Source of the DNA: Scoparia ambigualis
Lineage: Eukaryota; Arthropoda; Insecta; Lepidoptera; Crambidae
Assembly (NCBI GenBank): GCA_963921215.1
Contig: OY992511.1
Span: forward strand, 2,423,001 to 2,487,000
Direction: 5' to 3'
Length of the DNA: 64,000 nt
Part shown: positions 1 through 9,994 of the stretch, one piece after another
Layout of the letters: each line of letters starts with the position of its first letter
How positions within the stretch are numbered: the first letter of the stretch is position 1
The notes under the pieces: model-generated
The model's database searches: none
Seen by the model: only the letters and a program-made list of their open reading frames with translations
Told to the model about the DNA's origin: nothing
Position numbers and translations under genes: made by a program

Positions 1-826
1 GTAAATGAGATAACAATACACGTCCAAGTGTGTTTTTTACACGAGTCAAAGTATAAAATTATAGGAACAATTAACGACAGCATTAAAGGAATCGTTACAA
101 GTATAAGACCATTTTTTATTCCAAGTAAACATTTCAATTGAGCTTATCATTACAGATCTACCGATTTAGCAATTCAAATCATACGGCGATCTAATTAAAA
201 TAGAAAGCTAGCCCATTTGTATGCGAGTGTCTCCGTAAAAGGCTCTGCTCCCGGTGTTGCCATATAATACAGTTTTAATTGCTGGTGTTACCATTTGCAA
301 ATAAATTATGCGGCTGTAAAGAAAAATTAGAGCCAACAGCGGTAGTGTGGCAAACACCTGTACCGTACCGTATTCATTGAACTTATGTCTCAATATTTTT
401 TTTGTGTTGAATAATAATATTGTTCGTTCCTGAACCAATATCTTGGGACTGGCTTTTAATTAAACTATGTAGTAGGTAGTTCTTTACAAATAGAAGAAAT
501 AGGGAGTGATTTGAAACCTAAAACAAAGTTATGATAAAATGTTTTTAAGTCCTAAGTATGAAAAAGTATTTCACAATAAATAACTTATAATTGAACTTTA
601 TTAGCTTTCCTATTCTGGTAACATTTGGTAACTTTTTGGAACTATTAGTAATTTTGCATATTTTTTTCCTGTAGACTTTTTGTACCTATGTATTTTTGTG
701 TGTTTCTATAGAGATTTTTGTATATAGACAAGTCGTCACAAAGTCTCTTAGAACAATATTGCAGTTATTTCGTTCCGATTATCTGCATCGCCCTTTTTTT
801 AAAAATTAACATAAGTTATAATGACG
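1..826. other. AT-rich non-coding stretch
   Basis: No gene or recognisable repeat is visible. Two short frames (76 and 81 codons) occur here, but they show no domain, no codon bias and no splice context, and the second runs into the family A repeat that begins at about 827. Confidence 0.6.
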
Positions 827-1084
827 CCTATTATTCCCGAAGGGTAATTCAGAGACTAGGCAATGACGACAGCAAAAGCAGCCCTCTACCAATAGTCCAC
901 TTTTCACCAAATAGCGCCTGCACATGTAACACACTGCACTGCGCTCAGCGTAACAGGTGGTGAGCCCATCTCCGCTTTATGCTGTTGGATGTATGTGCAG
1001 TCTTTAGTCAGTTAGTCGCCTTTTACGACACCCAAGGGAAGAGAGGGGGTGGTAGTACTCTTTCACCGCTACACAACACGGTTT
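827..1084 (+). repeat. Dispersed repeat family A, near-complete copy
   Basis: This roughly 255-bp unit recurs about nine times in the window. In this orientation it opens with a TCCCCGAAGGG-like motif, passes through GGTGGTGAGCCCATC, then GTTAGTCGCCTTTTACGAC and CCCAAGGGAAGAGAGGGGG, and ends near CACACGACACGG. I see no terminal inverted repeat and no open frame, so the class (SINE, LINE tail or Helitron-like) is undetermined. Other copies lie at about 15556, 16990, 19238, 21303, 29997, 51301 and 61778. I believe the motif is common in lepidopteran genomes, but that is from memory. Confidence 0.8.
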
Positions 1085-1794
1085 AAAACTATAATTAAAG
1101 TTAAACGCTGGTGTCAAACTTTTTTTAGGATTCTATTAATCAAATTACAGTACTATTCTCTATAATACCTCCATACTCCTAAACCATTGAAGATACGAGT
1201 AACGTGTTTTTTGTGAAAGTAAATTCAAAAGTTATTACAGCATTTTGAAGACCACACATATAGAAAAAAACCCACTTAAAATGTTGAAGAACGAAAACGC
1301 TCGCAGCGCGGCAACCAAAAAAGAAAAATATCCAACCACAATTACAGAAAAAAACGGTAATGCTCATATAATGAGCAACATTACCACATATCGGGCCAAA
1401 TAAAGAGGGAATAATTCACAGCTCCGAGTAACGACAGCGATAAGACAATGAAACGGAATACCAATTCAATTGCAAACGGCAAAACATAAAAATTAATAAT
1501 TAAAGAGGTAGCAATACAAGGAATTATGACACGGCATTCTGCGCAATTAATTCCTTTGCCAGCGCTTCGCATGTTTTCTGGCACGAAAGCTATCGAGTTA
1601 CCAATTACTTATTATTTTATGGGTTGCACATACATTTTTGACTGTATATTGAAATTGCAGTGTGAAAGATGACGTGGGTAATATAGGAGTGAGTGCAGTG
1701 ATGACGGCTGATGGAGGAAAACGGAACGTGAACGTTCGTGCTGACCCTACCTTGTGGGATAAGGGTATGGAGATGATGATGACAATATTATAGT
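1085..1794. other. Non-coding stretch left of the CR1 element
   Basis: No gene is recognised. The last 130 bases (about 1670-1790) contain GGGATAAGGG and GATGATGATG motifs of the kind seen at 3' ends of lepidopteran LINEs, so a small repeat scrap may be present. The rest is AT-rich and featureless. Confidence 0.5.
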
Positions 1795-2103
1795 CAATAG
1801 TCAATAGTCAAAATATATTTATTCAATAAACTCAATTAATAAGTACTTTGAAACGTCCAAATATTTTTTAACCTACCACCCATTCAGGACATCATTTTTT
1901 AACTGTGGCAAAGAACGGGCGCAAGAAACCACAGCGCACAGAAGCAACGACATTTACAAAATATATATATATTATATGTCGTTACCAGATCACAAAATAC
2001 AAAACATGAATTTGAATGTAAATAGTTTAATTAAATATGGTGCTCTATATAAATTAATTATAGGCAATTAGAAATAGCTGTTGGAGTAGGTACTTGGAGC
2101 ATG

Positions 2104-5046
2104 TCAGACCCAAGCTGTTTTGTCTTCTGTATAATCCGACACTTTATAATAAGCTTTTTTATAAAGCTTTTCTTTGATTTTGATTTTAAATTTATCAAGA
2201 TCTAATTTCTGAATATCATTTGGTACTTTGTTGTATAATCGTACACACAGACCCTTAAAAGAATTATTTATTTTATGGAGCCTAGTATAAGGCACTGCTA
2301 ATTTGTTCTTACTTCTAGTATTTAATTTGTGAATATCACTGTTTTTTGAAAACATTTCAATATTTTTATGAACATACACAAGATTTTCATAAATATATTG
2401 TGATGCAACTGTCATTATACTTATATCCTTAAATCTCTCTCTGAGAGAGTCACCAGCCTGTAGGTTATATATTGCTCGAATAGCCCTCTTCTGCAGCACA
2501 AAGATAGTTTGAATGTCGGCAGCATTTCCCCACAGTAAAATGGCGTACGACATTACACTATGAAAGTAACTGAAATAAACTAATCTCGCTGTATCAACGT
2601 CAGTTAACTGACGGATCTTCATTACTGCATAAGCCGCAGAGCTAAGTCTATTCGACAATTTAGCTATATGTGGGCCCCACTGAAGCTTGGCATCCAACGT
2701 GATGCCTAGAAACACAGTGGTGTCCACAGGATTCACATTCTTATCTTTAATTTGTACACTAGTTATTACCTGCTTAACATTAGGCAATACAAATCTTACA
2801 CATTTGGTTTTTCCCTCGTTTAATAGCAAGTTATTAACACTAAACCAGTGAACAATCTTTGAGACCGCATTATTCACATCGTCATAATTTGGGTGTCGTC
2901 GTTTCACTTTGAATAAAAGTGAAGTATCATCAGCAAACAATACTATCTCATGACTGTCTTTTACAAAATAAGGTAAGTCATTAATATAAACCAAAAACAA
3001 GAATGGACCAAGTATTGAACCCTGCGGAACTCCCATTTTAACCACTGATCCCGGAGATCTTTTACCGTTAATGTCGACCTTTTGAATCCTGTTACTCAAG
3101 TATGAGATTAGAAGGCTCAAAGAAGCATCCCTAATTCCATAGTGGTTAAGCTTCCTGACCAAAGTTTCATGTAAAACACAATCAAAAGCCTTGGATAAAT
3201 CACAAAATACCCCTAGGGCATCCTGTGATTCCTCCCAGGTATCAAATATTTGGATTAAAAGCTCAACACCGGCGTCAGTTGTAGAGCGACCCCTAGTAAA
3301 ACCATATTGTTTACAATGTAAAAGTTTATTTTTATAAAAATGAATTTGCATTTGATCTAGTATTAACTTTTCAAAAATTTTACTAAATGTGGGTAGCACA
3401 GAAATAGGTCTAAAGTTAGAGGGGTCAGAAGTGCTACCCGATTTAAATAATGGAATTATTTTACTATATTTCATGAGGTCAGGAAAAACACCACAGTCAA
3501 TGCATTCATTAAATATGCAAGCTAAAACTGGAGCTATTGTCATAATTACAGATTTAGCGACGTCCACGGAATTACCCCACAGATCAGCAGTTTTCTTTTT
3601 ATTGAGAGTGTTAAATGTTTTTATTATATCTATAACACAAATTTTTTGAAAACTGAAATTATTTTCACAATCTTTAACATTCTCCTTCAAAACAGATTCA
3701 GCTACAGTGGGGGAGGAAATCAAGGCGTTTGTAGTTGAAACTGGAATGTCAGTAAAAAACCTCTCAAATGCTGCAGCAACATCAGCATCAGAAGTCAAGG
3801 TTTTATTATCACAATTTAAATTGTACTCATTATTACGACTTTTGACCTTTCCTGTTTCACTATTTATAATATTCCATGTCATTTTTATTTTGTCATTACT
3901 ATTCTTAATCTTAGAACTCAGATAGTTTGCCTTGGCTAATCGACATACTCTTTTGAATAACTTTGAATAACTTTTAACATATAATTTGAAGTCATCGCTG
4001 GTGTTATAGTTGCGTTCACCATAAAGTTCATAAAGGCGTTTCCTACTTCTGTGAATACCAATTGTAGCCCATTCATTAAAAGTTACAGTACCACTAACTG
4101 AGATCTTTTTTGGAATAAAAGTTTTATTAAATTCTGAACAATAAATGTTAAAAAAATTATTATAAAAGACATTAGGGTTGTCATTGTATTCTAAATAATT
4201 TAATTTTGTATCTAGATTGCTTTTAAAGCGTTCCAGCCGACCTGCAGTTTTTGGTACAACAGTGATATTCTTTTTCGTCACTTGTTTACGCTGGTGTGGA
4301 AAGCTGACCATTTGGCCACAATGATCAGAGTCCAGGTTATTAATAATTTGCTTAGCCAGTGGTTTTACATTTGTATATATGTTATCAATACAGGTGGCCG
4401 AAGTGGCAGTTATTCTTGTCGGCTCCAAAAATAAATGATTCAAGTTGTATGATAGAAATAGGTTTTTAATTTTAGTTGACATCGTGGAATTTTCTAACAA
4501 ATTAATATTAAAATCCCCGCAAACAATTATTGTTTTACCTACATTACGGACTTTATGTAATGCCTCATCCATAACTTTTTCGAAAAAATCATATGATGCT
4601 GAAGGAGGTCTGTACACACTTAATACAACAAACTGCTCCAACTCCACACAAGCTATTTCTATTGTTCGCTCAACCGAGAGGCTCACTATGTCTTTGCGTT
4701 CCTTTAATTTAAACTTTTTACTAACAATAATTAAGGAGCCACCATGTATTGCATTTCCTCGACTGAACGAACTTCCTACCAAATGATTCTTAAAATTGAA
4801 CATGAACTGATGGTCTTTAAGCCAGTGTTCTGTTATGCAAAGAATATCAATTTTATTACAGTTCACGAACAATTCAATCTCCAAATCTTTGCCCATCATT
4901 CCTTGGATGTTCTGGTGGACAATGTTTAAAGATTGTACATTTTTTAAATTTAATGATTGACATGGGCTTTTGCTAAAGCTATTTTTACATTCATTTAATT
5001 TCATTTTATTAACAAACATTTCGCAAGAGTTTTCCTCTTTTGTCAT
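2104..5046 (-). CDS. CR1-like ORF2: AP-endonuclease plus reverse transcriptase
   Basis: This uninterrupted 980-residue frame encodes the protein that nicks target DNA and reverse-transcribes the element RNA onto it. Residues 40-245 are an exonuclease-endonuclease-phosphatase domain: HQN near 44-46, ITEHW with Glu73, VYRPPSA near 144, GDFN at 177-180 and SDH at 240-242. Residues about 500-800 are reverse transcriptase: CDLSKAFD at 615-622 (motif A), GVPQGSILGP at 672-681 (motif B), FADD at 704-707 (motif C) and FLGITLD near 779. The C-terminus (NTRSKNKLAVPYTR and a final YYKVSDYTEDKTAW) is the conserved tail of CR1-type proteins. All catalytic residues that can be checked are present. The start lies 5 nt after the ORF1 stop, suggesting coupled translation. 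Many spurious frames overlap it on the plus strand. Confidence 0.93.
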   Translation of the reverse strand: MTKEENSCEMFVNKMKLNECKNSFSKSPCQSLNLKNVQSLNIVHQNIQGMMGKDLEIELFVNCNKIDILCITEHWLKDHQFMFNFKNHLVGSSFSRGNAIHGGSLIIVSKKFKLKERKDIVSLSVERTIEIACVELEQFVVLSVYRPPSASYDFFEKVMDEALHKVRNVGKTIIVCGDFNINLLENSTMSTKIKNLFLSYNLNHLFLEPTRITATSATCIDNIYTNVKPLAKQIINNLDSDHCGQMVSFPHQRKQVTKKNITVVPKTAGRLERFKSNLDTKLNYLEYNDNPNVFYNNFFNIYCSEFNKTFIPKKISVSGTVTFNEWATIGIHRSRKRLYELYGERNYNTSDDFKLYVKSYSKLFKRVCRLAKANYLSSKIKNSNDKIKMTWNIINSETGKVKSRNNEYNLNCDNKTLTSDADVAAAFERFFTDIPVSTTNALISSPTVAESVLKENVKDCENNFSFQKICVIDIIKTFNTLNKKKTADLWGNSVDVAKSVIMTIAPVLACIFNECIDCGVFPDLMKYSKIIPLFKSGSTSDPSNFRPISVLPTFSKIFEKLILDQMQIHFYKNKLLHCKQYGFTRGRSTTDAGVELLIQIFDTWEESQDALGVFCDLSKAFDCVLHETLVRKLNHYGIRDASLSLLISYLSNRIQKVDINGKRSPGSVVKMGVPQGSILGPFLFLVYINDLPYFVKDSHEIVLFADDTSLLFKVKRRHPNYDDVNNAVSKIVHWFSVNNLLLNEGKTKCVRFVLPNVKQVITSVQIKDKNVNPVDTTVFLGITLDAKLQWGPHIAKLSNRLSSAAYAVMKIRQLTDVDTARLVYFSYFHSVMSYAILLWGNAADIQTIFVLQKRAIRAIYNLQAGDSLRERFKDISIMTVASQYIYENLVYVHKNIEMFSKNSDIHKLNTRSKNKLAVPYTRLHKINNSFKGLCVRLYNKVPNDIQKLDLDKFKIKIKEKLYKKAYYKVSDYTEDKTAWV

Positions 5047-5051
5047 ATAAT

Positions 5052-5512
5052 TTAATTTAAATAATTAATTGGAATGTCAGTAGAAACACTACTGACGTCT
5101 ATGTCAAATATACATTGCTCAATAGAAGCAACTTGTTTAGCCAAGTTTTTGGCTGACGTTTGAATACAATAGGATAGCGATAAAGCTATTTGTCGCTTAA
5201 AATAATTTGGCAGATAATAACTATCTCTTGTCAAATAAAAATTACTAACATAATTGTTAGTGTCAATTAAATGCATTATGTCATTTTTGCAAAATAAATG
5301 TAATGTCAGGTTAAGCTTATGTCTAATAGAATTTTCCTCCTGTGGCAAACTACTACAATAAGGTAATGTAAACAATATAATTTTCTTTACAATTAACTTA
5401 TTCAAACATTCTAAACATTTTAGAAGGCTTGTTTTGTTCAGATTACCTCTATTACCAACAAATAATAATAAGGTGCTATTGGGTTTATATTTATGTTCTA
5501 CAGCTATTCAAA
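5052..5512 (-). pseudogene. ORF1 C-terminal remnant, possibly SGNH-esterase-like
   Basis: The frame directly upstream of ORF2 is open from about 5510 to the TAA at 5052; no ATG opens it. The visible protein reads NSTLLLFVGNRGN, then KKIILFTLPYCSSLP, and near its end FYLTRDSYYLPNYFKRQIA. This order resembles the SGNH/GDSL-esterase domain found in ORF1 of many CR1 elements, with degenerate Asn and Asp-x-x-His blocks; that identification is inference. A TGA closes the frame upstream near 5511. The stretch to about 5640 still encodes pieces such as KSKVLLIAN in the same frame, so ORF1 appears internally deleted as well as interrupted, unlike the intact ORF2. Confidence 0.55.
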
Positions 5513-5640
5513 TTGCAAATCCTTTGAAGATATAATTTGCAATAAGCAAAACTTTAGATTTTCTGTTTGGTTTTCATGATGCAGGGAATTGGTCGTTGTC
5601 GTTGCGAAAAGACCTTCAGTGGAAATATTTCAGAGAGAGA

Positions 5641-6599
5641 AAGACACAAATAATTTAAATAATTTTTGATAACGCTACTTTCACTGGTTCTGTATTCGAA
5701 GAATGTAGACTTAAGAGGAAGTTTCATGAATTATATTTTTTTACCTTTTTGTAATATGGTTTCCATGTAGTAAAATGTAGTAGTATTTGTTGTATATCAA
5801 GAACCATTGCAAATAAATATGTTGTATTTTAATTTAACCCTGTTTTTGGCAAAAAATAAAATTTTTACATAAAAATATTTAAACTTACGCTAACTTTACT
5901 ATGAAATAAAAGGGTTTAAAAAGTCAGAACAAAATAGTTTGCAAAAATAACACAAATAGTAGTTTTGTTTTCTTAATGTGATACTTAAATCTTTACTTTG
6001 TACTTTTTTATCAACCTATTCAATATGTTGTCCTTTGATTTTGAATAAGTTGACGAGAATTGTTTTACAAAAATGACAGGGAAACTTAAGAATATTTTAG
6101 TACGAACACAACAGTTTACCCTTAACAACATTCGGTCACGTCAAAATTGTCTGCCCAAGATATTTTTATGGGGTATTTAGCATTTTTCAACCCTCCACGG
6201 CCGCTGGCTGCCATACCAAGCGTTCAGACATATTTGCCGAGCCTGCTGCATTCCAGATTCCAGCGTCGTAAATATGTTAATTATTATTAATCACTCACAA
6301 TTAATGACGTCGGAGTATTTGATGGTTATGTTTCCGGATATTATTGGTCACACCTGATTCGTTTTTTGATCTACGCTAATGATCGCTTTGCCTTAATTCA
6401 ACTGATGGTACTCGTAAATACAATAAGTGAGCGCATTTTCCGTTCGGGATGAAAATATTCTTTCAAAAACGTTATGCTGATCTACTAAACATTTTTTTAA
6501 ATTTATTTAAATAAATGGCGTTTTTGTATATTCCTGCATAAGGGTCATCTATCTATCGAGCTAATCCAATATTTTTTTAAATACTTTAATGATTGGATA
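5641..6599. other. AT-rich non-coding stretch
   Basis: I see no gene, repeat or motif that I can support. A short GC-richer patch around 6195-6270 stands out in composition only. Confidence 0.5.
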
Positions 6600-6723
6600 T
6601 TCTGCAGTGCTTCGGAAGGCACGTCCCGGTTGTTGTCATAAGATGACAGTCGTTTAAACCCACAAACCCGTACTAGGCCAGATAAGCAGGTAATGCCCCT
6701 ATGCCCAAGGCTGATGTTGATGC
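6600..6723 (+). repeat. SINE-4 fragment (3' half)
   Basis: The run GCTTCGGAAGGCACG, GTTGTTGTCATAAGATGACAGTCG, then AGGCTGATG, matches in order the middle and tail of the tRNA-headed SINE seen best at 30392-30700. The tRNA-like head is missing, so this copy is 5' truncated. Confidence 0.7.
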
Positions 6724-7236
6724 TTACGTATTAGGCCGGCGCGGGCACGAACAGAGCGAACACGATTTCGATACTAATTAGGTCGAAACAAAAAACGATC
6801 TTAACAAGTTTTAACAAACCTCTTTTTAACAGTTACAAAATGTGGTCCCACAATAATTTAGCGAAGTCTTAAGCGGGCGTGCTTAATTAAAACAGGTGAT
6901 TGCAAGACGTGTCTCGGCGACGAACGGACCATTACGCGTGAAACATTTTTTACCACACACAGTACAACATAATCGTCGGTCGGTTAATGGATACAGTGGC
7001 TACATGAAATATGACAGGCGGCGCGCAGCTTATGACATGTTCTATCAATGTCGCTCTAACTGTGCGGCGCGCGGGAAAACGACGTTGATAAAAAGGGGCG
7101 TTATTTACCAACGATGCATTGACGAGGTCTCTTTATTAGCTTCGTTCATATTCTTATTTTTTATTTAAGGAAAATATAGAGAGTTTATTTTAGTAAATGT
7201 AATCATTGACTAAATTCTAAATTTTGACAGCTTCTG
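6724..7236. other. Non-coding stretch
   Basis: A 90-codon frame (6896-7168) lies here but has no recognisable domain and no supporting context. The interval holds nothing else I can name. Confidence 0.45.
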
Positions 7237-7400
7237 ACCCTCAGGGTCTTAGACCACCGGGTCTAAGACCCTGAGGGTTTGATTCCCAGCGGGGGGTACC
7301 TACATGTTTGCAATAGTTAGGTTGGGGGTTGGGCTTCTTAAGTGCGCCTGGCTAGCTACCACCATTTCATCTAAATAATGTCGCCATTGAAAAGAAAATA
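7237..7400 (+). repeat. SINE-2 fragment with a perfect 19-bp hairpin at its 5' end
   Basis: From about 7260 the sequence follows the SINE at 32899: a box-B-like TTTGATTCCCAGCGGGG, then GGTTGGG and CCTGGCTAGCTACCACCAT. The 5' end is odd. Bases 7237-7255 are the exact reverse complement of 7260-7278 with a 4-nt loop, so the start of the fragment is duplicated in inverted orientation. The A-box half of the tRNA-like head is absent. A template-switch during reverse transcription or repair would explain this. Confidence 0.75.
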
Positions 7401-7439
7401 AATAAGTATATTTATTTCCTAAAACTAGATTAGGGTAAG

Positions 7440-7870
7440 GTACAAAAACATTATTAGAGAATTCTGTTCGCGACGCGAGTTTTACTCGTCTTCGCGACTC
7501 TCTTTATACAAATAATATGCTATATTGTTTTCTAAAGGCGGGTCTCCTGCGACACTGTTTTGTGTTTTCTAACACCTAACATCAAACATCTAACAAATAT
7601 GGGCGTGGCCTACGTACATATTTTGGCATATTTTGTTGATGTTTGATGTTAGGTGTTAGAAAACACAAAATAGTGTCGCAGGAGACCCGCCTTTTAAGGT
7701 TTACGCTAGCGAGCACTACGCATTGAAATGAAACACTTTTTACGGATCTAAGGCGCGTTTATTATATTTTAGGGTTTTCATTTTAGTCCTGACGTTTCAA
7801 ACCCTTTACAGGGTACGTGGTCACATGGAGAGACCAATCTCCAGTCAGTCCAGTCTGACTGAGTTTATGC
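7440..7870 (+). repeat. Older dispersed repeat, copy 1 (interrupted by a MITE)
   Basis: Bases 7697-7830 (GCGAGCACTAC, CATTGAAATGAAACACTTT, CCTGACGTTTC) match the reverse complement of 41520-41670. The left part, ending TATATTGTTTTCT at 7533, also matches the other copy (TTATTGTTGTCT) just before the same breakpoint, so the MITE at 7535-7694 interrupts the repeat. The class is unknown; the CCTGACGTTTC motif recurs in many insect repeats as I remember them. Confidence 0.65.
7535..7694. mobile_element. 160-bp TIR MITE, TA target site
   Basis: The two ends are inverted repeats of about 57 bp with one or two mismatches (7534-7600 against 7628-7694); each end begins AAGGCGGGTCTCCTGCGAC. Almost the whole element folds into one hairpin and there is no frame. 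Comparison with the uninterrupted repeat at 41520-41670 suggests insertion at a TA (bases 7533-7534 and 7695-7696), consistent with a Tc1/mariner-type mobiliser. That superfamily call is inference. Confidence 0.85.
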
Positions 7871-8384
7871 TCTAGAGCTTTATACTATTATTCACAAATA
7901 GTACCATAATTTTAACGTAAATATTTGTACATTTGGGTAGGTAAGTATGTATGATTTGTATTTTTGTATAATTAATTTCTTTGGCAACTTAGTAGTTAAA
8001 TATATAGCGTAAACATTTATCTTCAACTAAACATAAACAAAGTTTGTCTTTAACGCTGCGATCTATTGAAATATCAAAGATTTTAGCGGTACAGTCTAGA
8101 AAAGATCATCATTGCAATTTAACTCTATTATTTGTACGTGTAGTAAGTTAGATTATTACACAAGTTGATTTAGGTTAGTTAGACCCTCACGATAAATGCG
8201 CTATGGATGATTTAGTCGGGGCCAACTTCATGGTTAGAACACAATTAACTATTAGTTAGAACTTAACTGTCGCTAAATCTAAAAGAAGCAGTTGAATCGT
8301 TACACAAGTTTAGCTGGTAGAATTTAACCCAGAAACTGACTAGAGCCGACCTAATACCAATATTTGCCGGACAGAGATTGTTCA
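7871..8384. other. AT-rich non-coding stretch
   Basis: No supported feature. The sequence is unique within the window. Confidence 0.5.
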
Positions 8385-8540
8385 GCACGAATTGGGCTGG
8401 CTCGTCCGACGTAATATCACAGGAGTATTTATTCATGTGGTATAATATCTCTCAAGGAATATTGGCGTAACGCAATAGCACTTGTTGCTGTTGTGTTTCA
8501 TCCGGTGCGTGAATGTCGGAGGCTAATCTCAGTAAGTCAG
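8385..8540 (+). repeat. Fragment of a lepidopteran-type dispersed repeat
   Basis: The order of motifs ATTGGGCTGGCTCGTCC, a short AT patch, then ATATTGGCGTAACGCAATAGC resembles a common lepidopteran LINE/SINE piece that I recall with the pattern GGGCCGGCTCGACC ... TACTGGCG. There is no second copy in the window to test this against, so the call is tentative. Confidence 0.4.
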
Positions 8541-8677
8541 CTTGGAAAGGCCCAGTAACTTAAAAAAATAACTATAATATAAAAGTGTGAATCATATCCT
8601 AAGTCCTAACATTTATTTGTAAACATCTTTATGTACTATAATAAATAAATTGAATTTGATAAGCCAGGCTAGTTTTG

Positions 8678-8889
8678 TCTCAGTAGCCGAGTGGTCATGC
8701 GCTCCTTTTCTCGATATTCGGAGGGTCCCGGGTTCAATTCCCAAGTCAGGTAAAGTGTGTTTTTAGATTTTTCTTTGCATAGCCCGTGATGACGCAATTG
8801 TAGTGATGACTGATTGATGATTTCAATTATGGAGACCTTTGCCCTACAGTGGGATAGTATACAGGACAGGCTGTAAATAAATAAATAAA
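8678..8889 (+). mobile_element. SINE-3: tRNA-headed SINE with RTE-like tail and 10-bp TSD
   Basis: The head has an A-box-like GTAGCCGAGTGGTCATGCG and a B-box-like GGGTTCAATTCCC, the internal Pol III promoter of a tRNA-derived SINE. The 3' part (GACCTTTGCCCTACAGTGGG, then a short GTAAATAAATAAATAAA tail) matches the end shared by lepidopteran RTE LINEs. The direct repeat GCTAGTTTTG flanks it at 8668-8677 and 8890-8899, which fixes both ends. It encodes no protein and probably depended on an RTE element for mobility. Confidence 0.9.
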
Positions 8890-8899
8890 GCTAGTTTTG

Positions 8900-9379
8900 C
8901 ACACGACAGTAGGTACCTCACCACTAGTTGCACCGAATTAAAATTCTCATCACGCGTCTGGAGTTCATTGTCGCACTTTACCGTAACGCGACAAGTCGTA
9001 ATCGTGTGATTAGCCAGTTTCGTGCGTAGACGCGAGCGCGAGATGATATGGCGGTTTTTTTTCTAATTAATATTCGCACTTATTGTTGCGTAATTAGATT
9101 CGTCTTCAACTTTTTTTAGATATGTCTGTGAGTGGTTTCTAACTGTTCGATGTATTTGGAGTTAAAGTAACAATTTGTTTGGGATCGATCCTGTTACTCA
9201 CTAACAAGTTAGTTACACTACCTTGTTGCTAGATGGCGCTGCTAGCATCTCAAACAAATTATAGGAAAATTAATATGTTATAGGCTTTATCTTGCTCAAG
9301 AAGAGACATTAAGTTAATGAATGACTGTATAGGAAGGAGCTGTATAGTAAAAAATGTCGCTCTAATGTACATTTCAAGG
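8900..9379. other. Non-coding stretch
   Basis: A CpG-richer patch at about 8955-9050 is the only visible structure. No gene or repeat is supported. Confidence 0.45.
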
Positions 9380-9467
9380 TTTTCGGTTTTTCAAAGTCAA
9401 ATCAAATAGGTTTTTCAATATAAGCCTTTACAGGCACTTATTTGCGTCAAACTATGTAATAAAATTT
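9380..9467 (-). repeat. 3'-end fragment of a CR1-like LINE
   Basis: The run TCAAAGTCAAATCAAATAGG followed by TTCAATATAAGCCTTTACAGG has the TCAAAG-repeat plus AATAAGGCC-like layout of CR1-type 3' ends read on the minus strand. It is cut on its right by the LINE inserted at 9481. Confidence 0.5.
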
Positions 9468-9478
9468 AACAGTTAACT

Positions 9479-9994
9479 TTGGCTGTAGTATACGCCACCC
9501 GCACATTTGTAACACATGGAGGTGGAGAGGTGTTGCTGAAGGTGGACGTTAAGAACGCGTTCAACTCAGTCGACCGCAGTGCTCTCCTGTCGCAAATCAA
9601 AAAAGAAATTCCAGGTATTTACCATTATCTTTGGCAACGCTATAGCACACCTTCAAATCTTTTGTACAAAAATCACCTTTTAAGCTCCGCCGTGGGCTGC
9701 CAACAGGGAGACCCTCTCGGCCCTGCAATTTTCAGTTTGGCCATCCATCCGACCATTGCATCTTTAAATTCAAAATTCAATGTCTGGTATCTCGACGACG
9801 GAACAATCGAGGGCGATATGGAGTCTGTGCTTGGTGACCTGCGCACTCTTATAAATGATTTCGCGTCTATAGGCCTCGTTCTAAATTACTCAAAATGTGA
9901 AATTTTTATTCCAAATTCTCTTTCTTTCGAACGCAGACGTGAAATCACATCACATCTAAATTCGCTGCACTGGCGCCTGGCGTTAAAGTTTTGA
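9479..9994 (+). pseudogene. RT domain of the RLE-type LINE (first frame)
   Basis: The 171-codon frame starts in mid-domain with a TTG that is not a real start. It carries motif A (KVDVKNAFNSVD, catalytic Asp near residue 23), motif B (GCQQGDPLGP, near 73-82), motif C with YLDD at 104-107, and motif D (LVLNYSKCEIF). YLDD instead of the usual FADD is notable for a LINE. The frame is lost near 9966-9975, where a few extra bases shift the reading frame before NSL ... APGVKVL. Confidence 0.85.

Larger units (their letters stand above)
1795..5640 (-). mobile_element. CR1-like non-LTR retrotransposon, nearly full length
   Basis: Read on the minus strand, the element runs from a damaged ORF1 (about 5640-5052) through an intact ORF2 (5046-2104) and a roughly 300-bp 3' UTR to a 3' end made of a short tandem repeat (TATTGAC, about three units at 1795-1815) instead of poly(A). 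A microsatellite-like 3' end and no obvious target duplication are typical of the CR1 group. A second, 5'-truncated copy at 59272-60403 shares the 3' UTR and the C-terminal half of ORF2, which supports both the 3' boundary and the family assignment. The 5' boundary is uncertain: similarity to ORF1 fades upstream of about 5600. Confidence 0.85.

Noticed and set aside
3389..4929. Plus-strand frames of 60-113 codons over the CR1 ORF2
   Set aside because: They are antisense shadows of an intact, well-recognised reverse transcriptase frame.
8678..8760. tRNA gene
   Set aside because: The A and B boxes belong to a SINE head with a long tail and target duplication; the cloverleaf is not complete.
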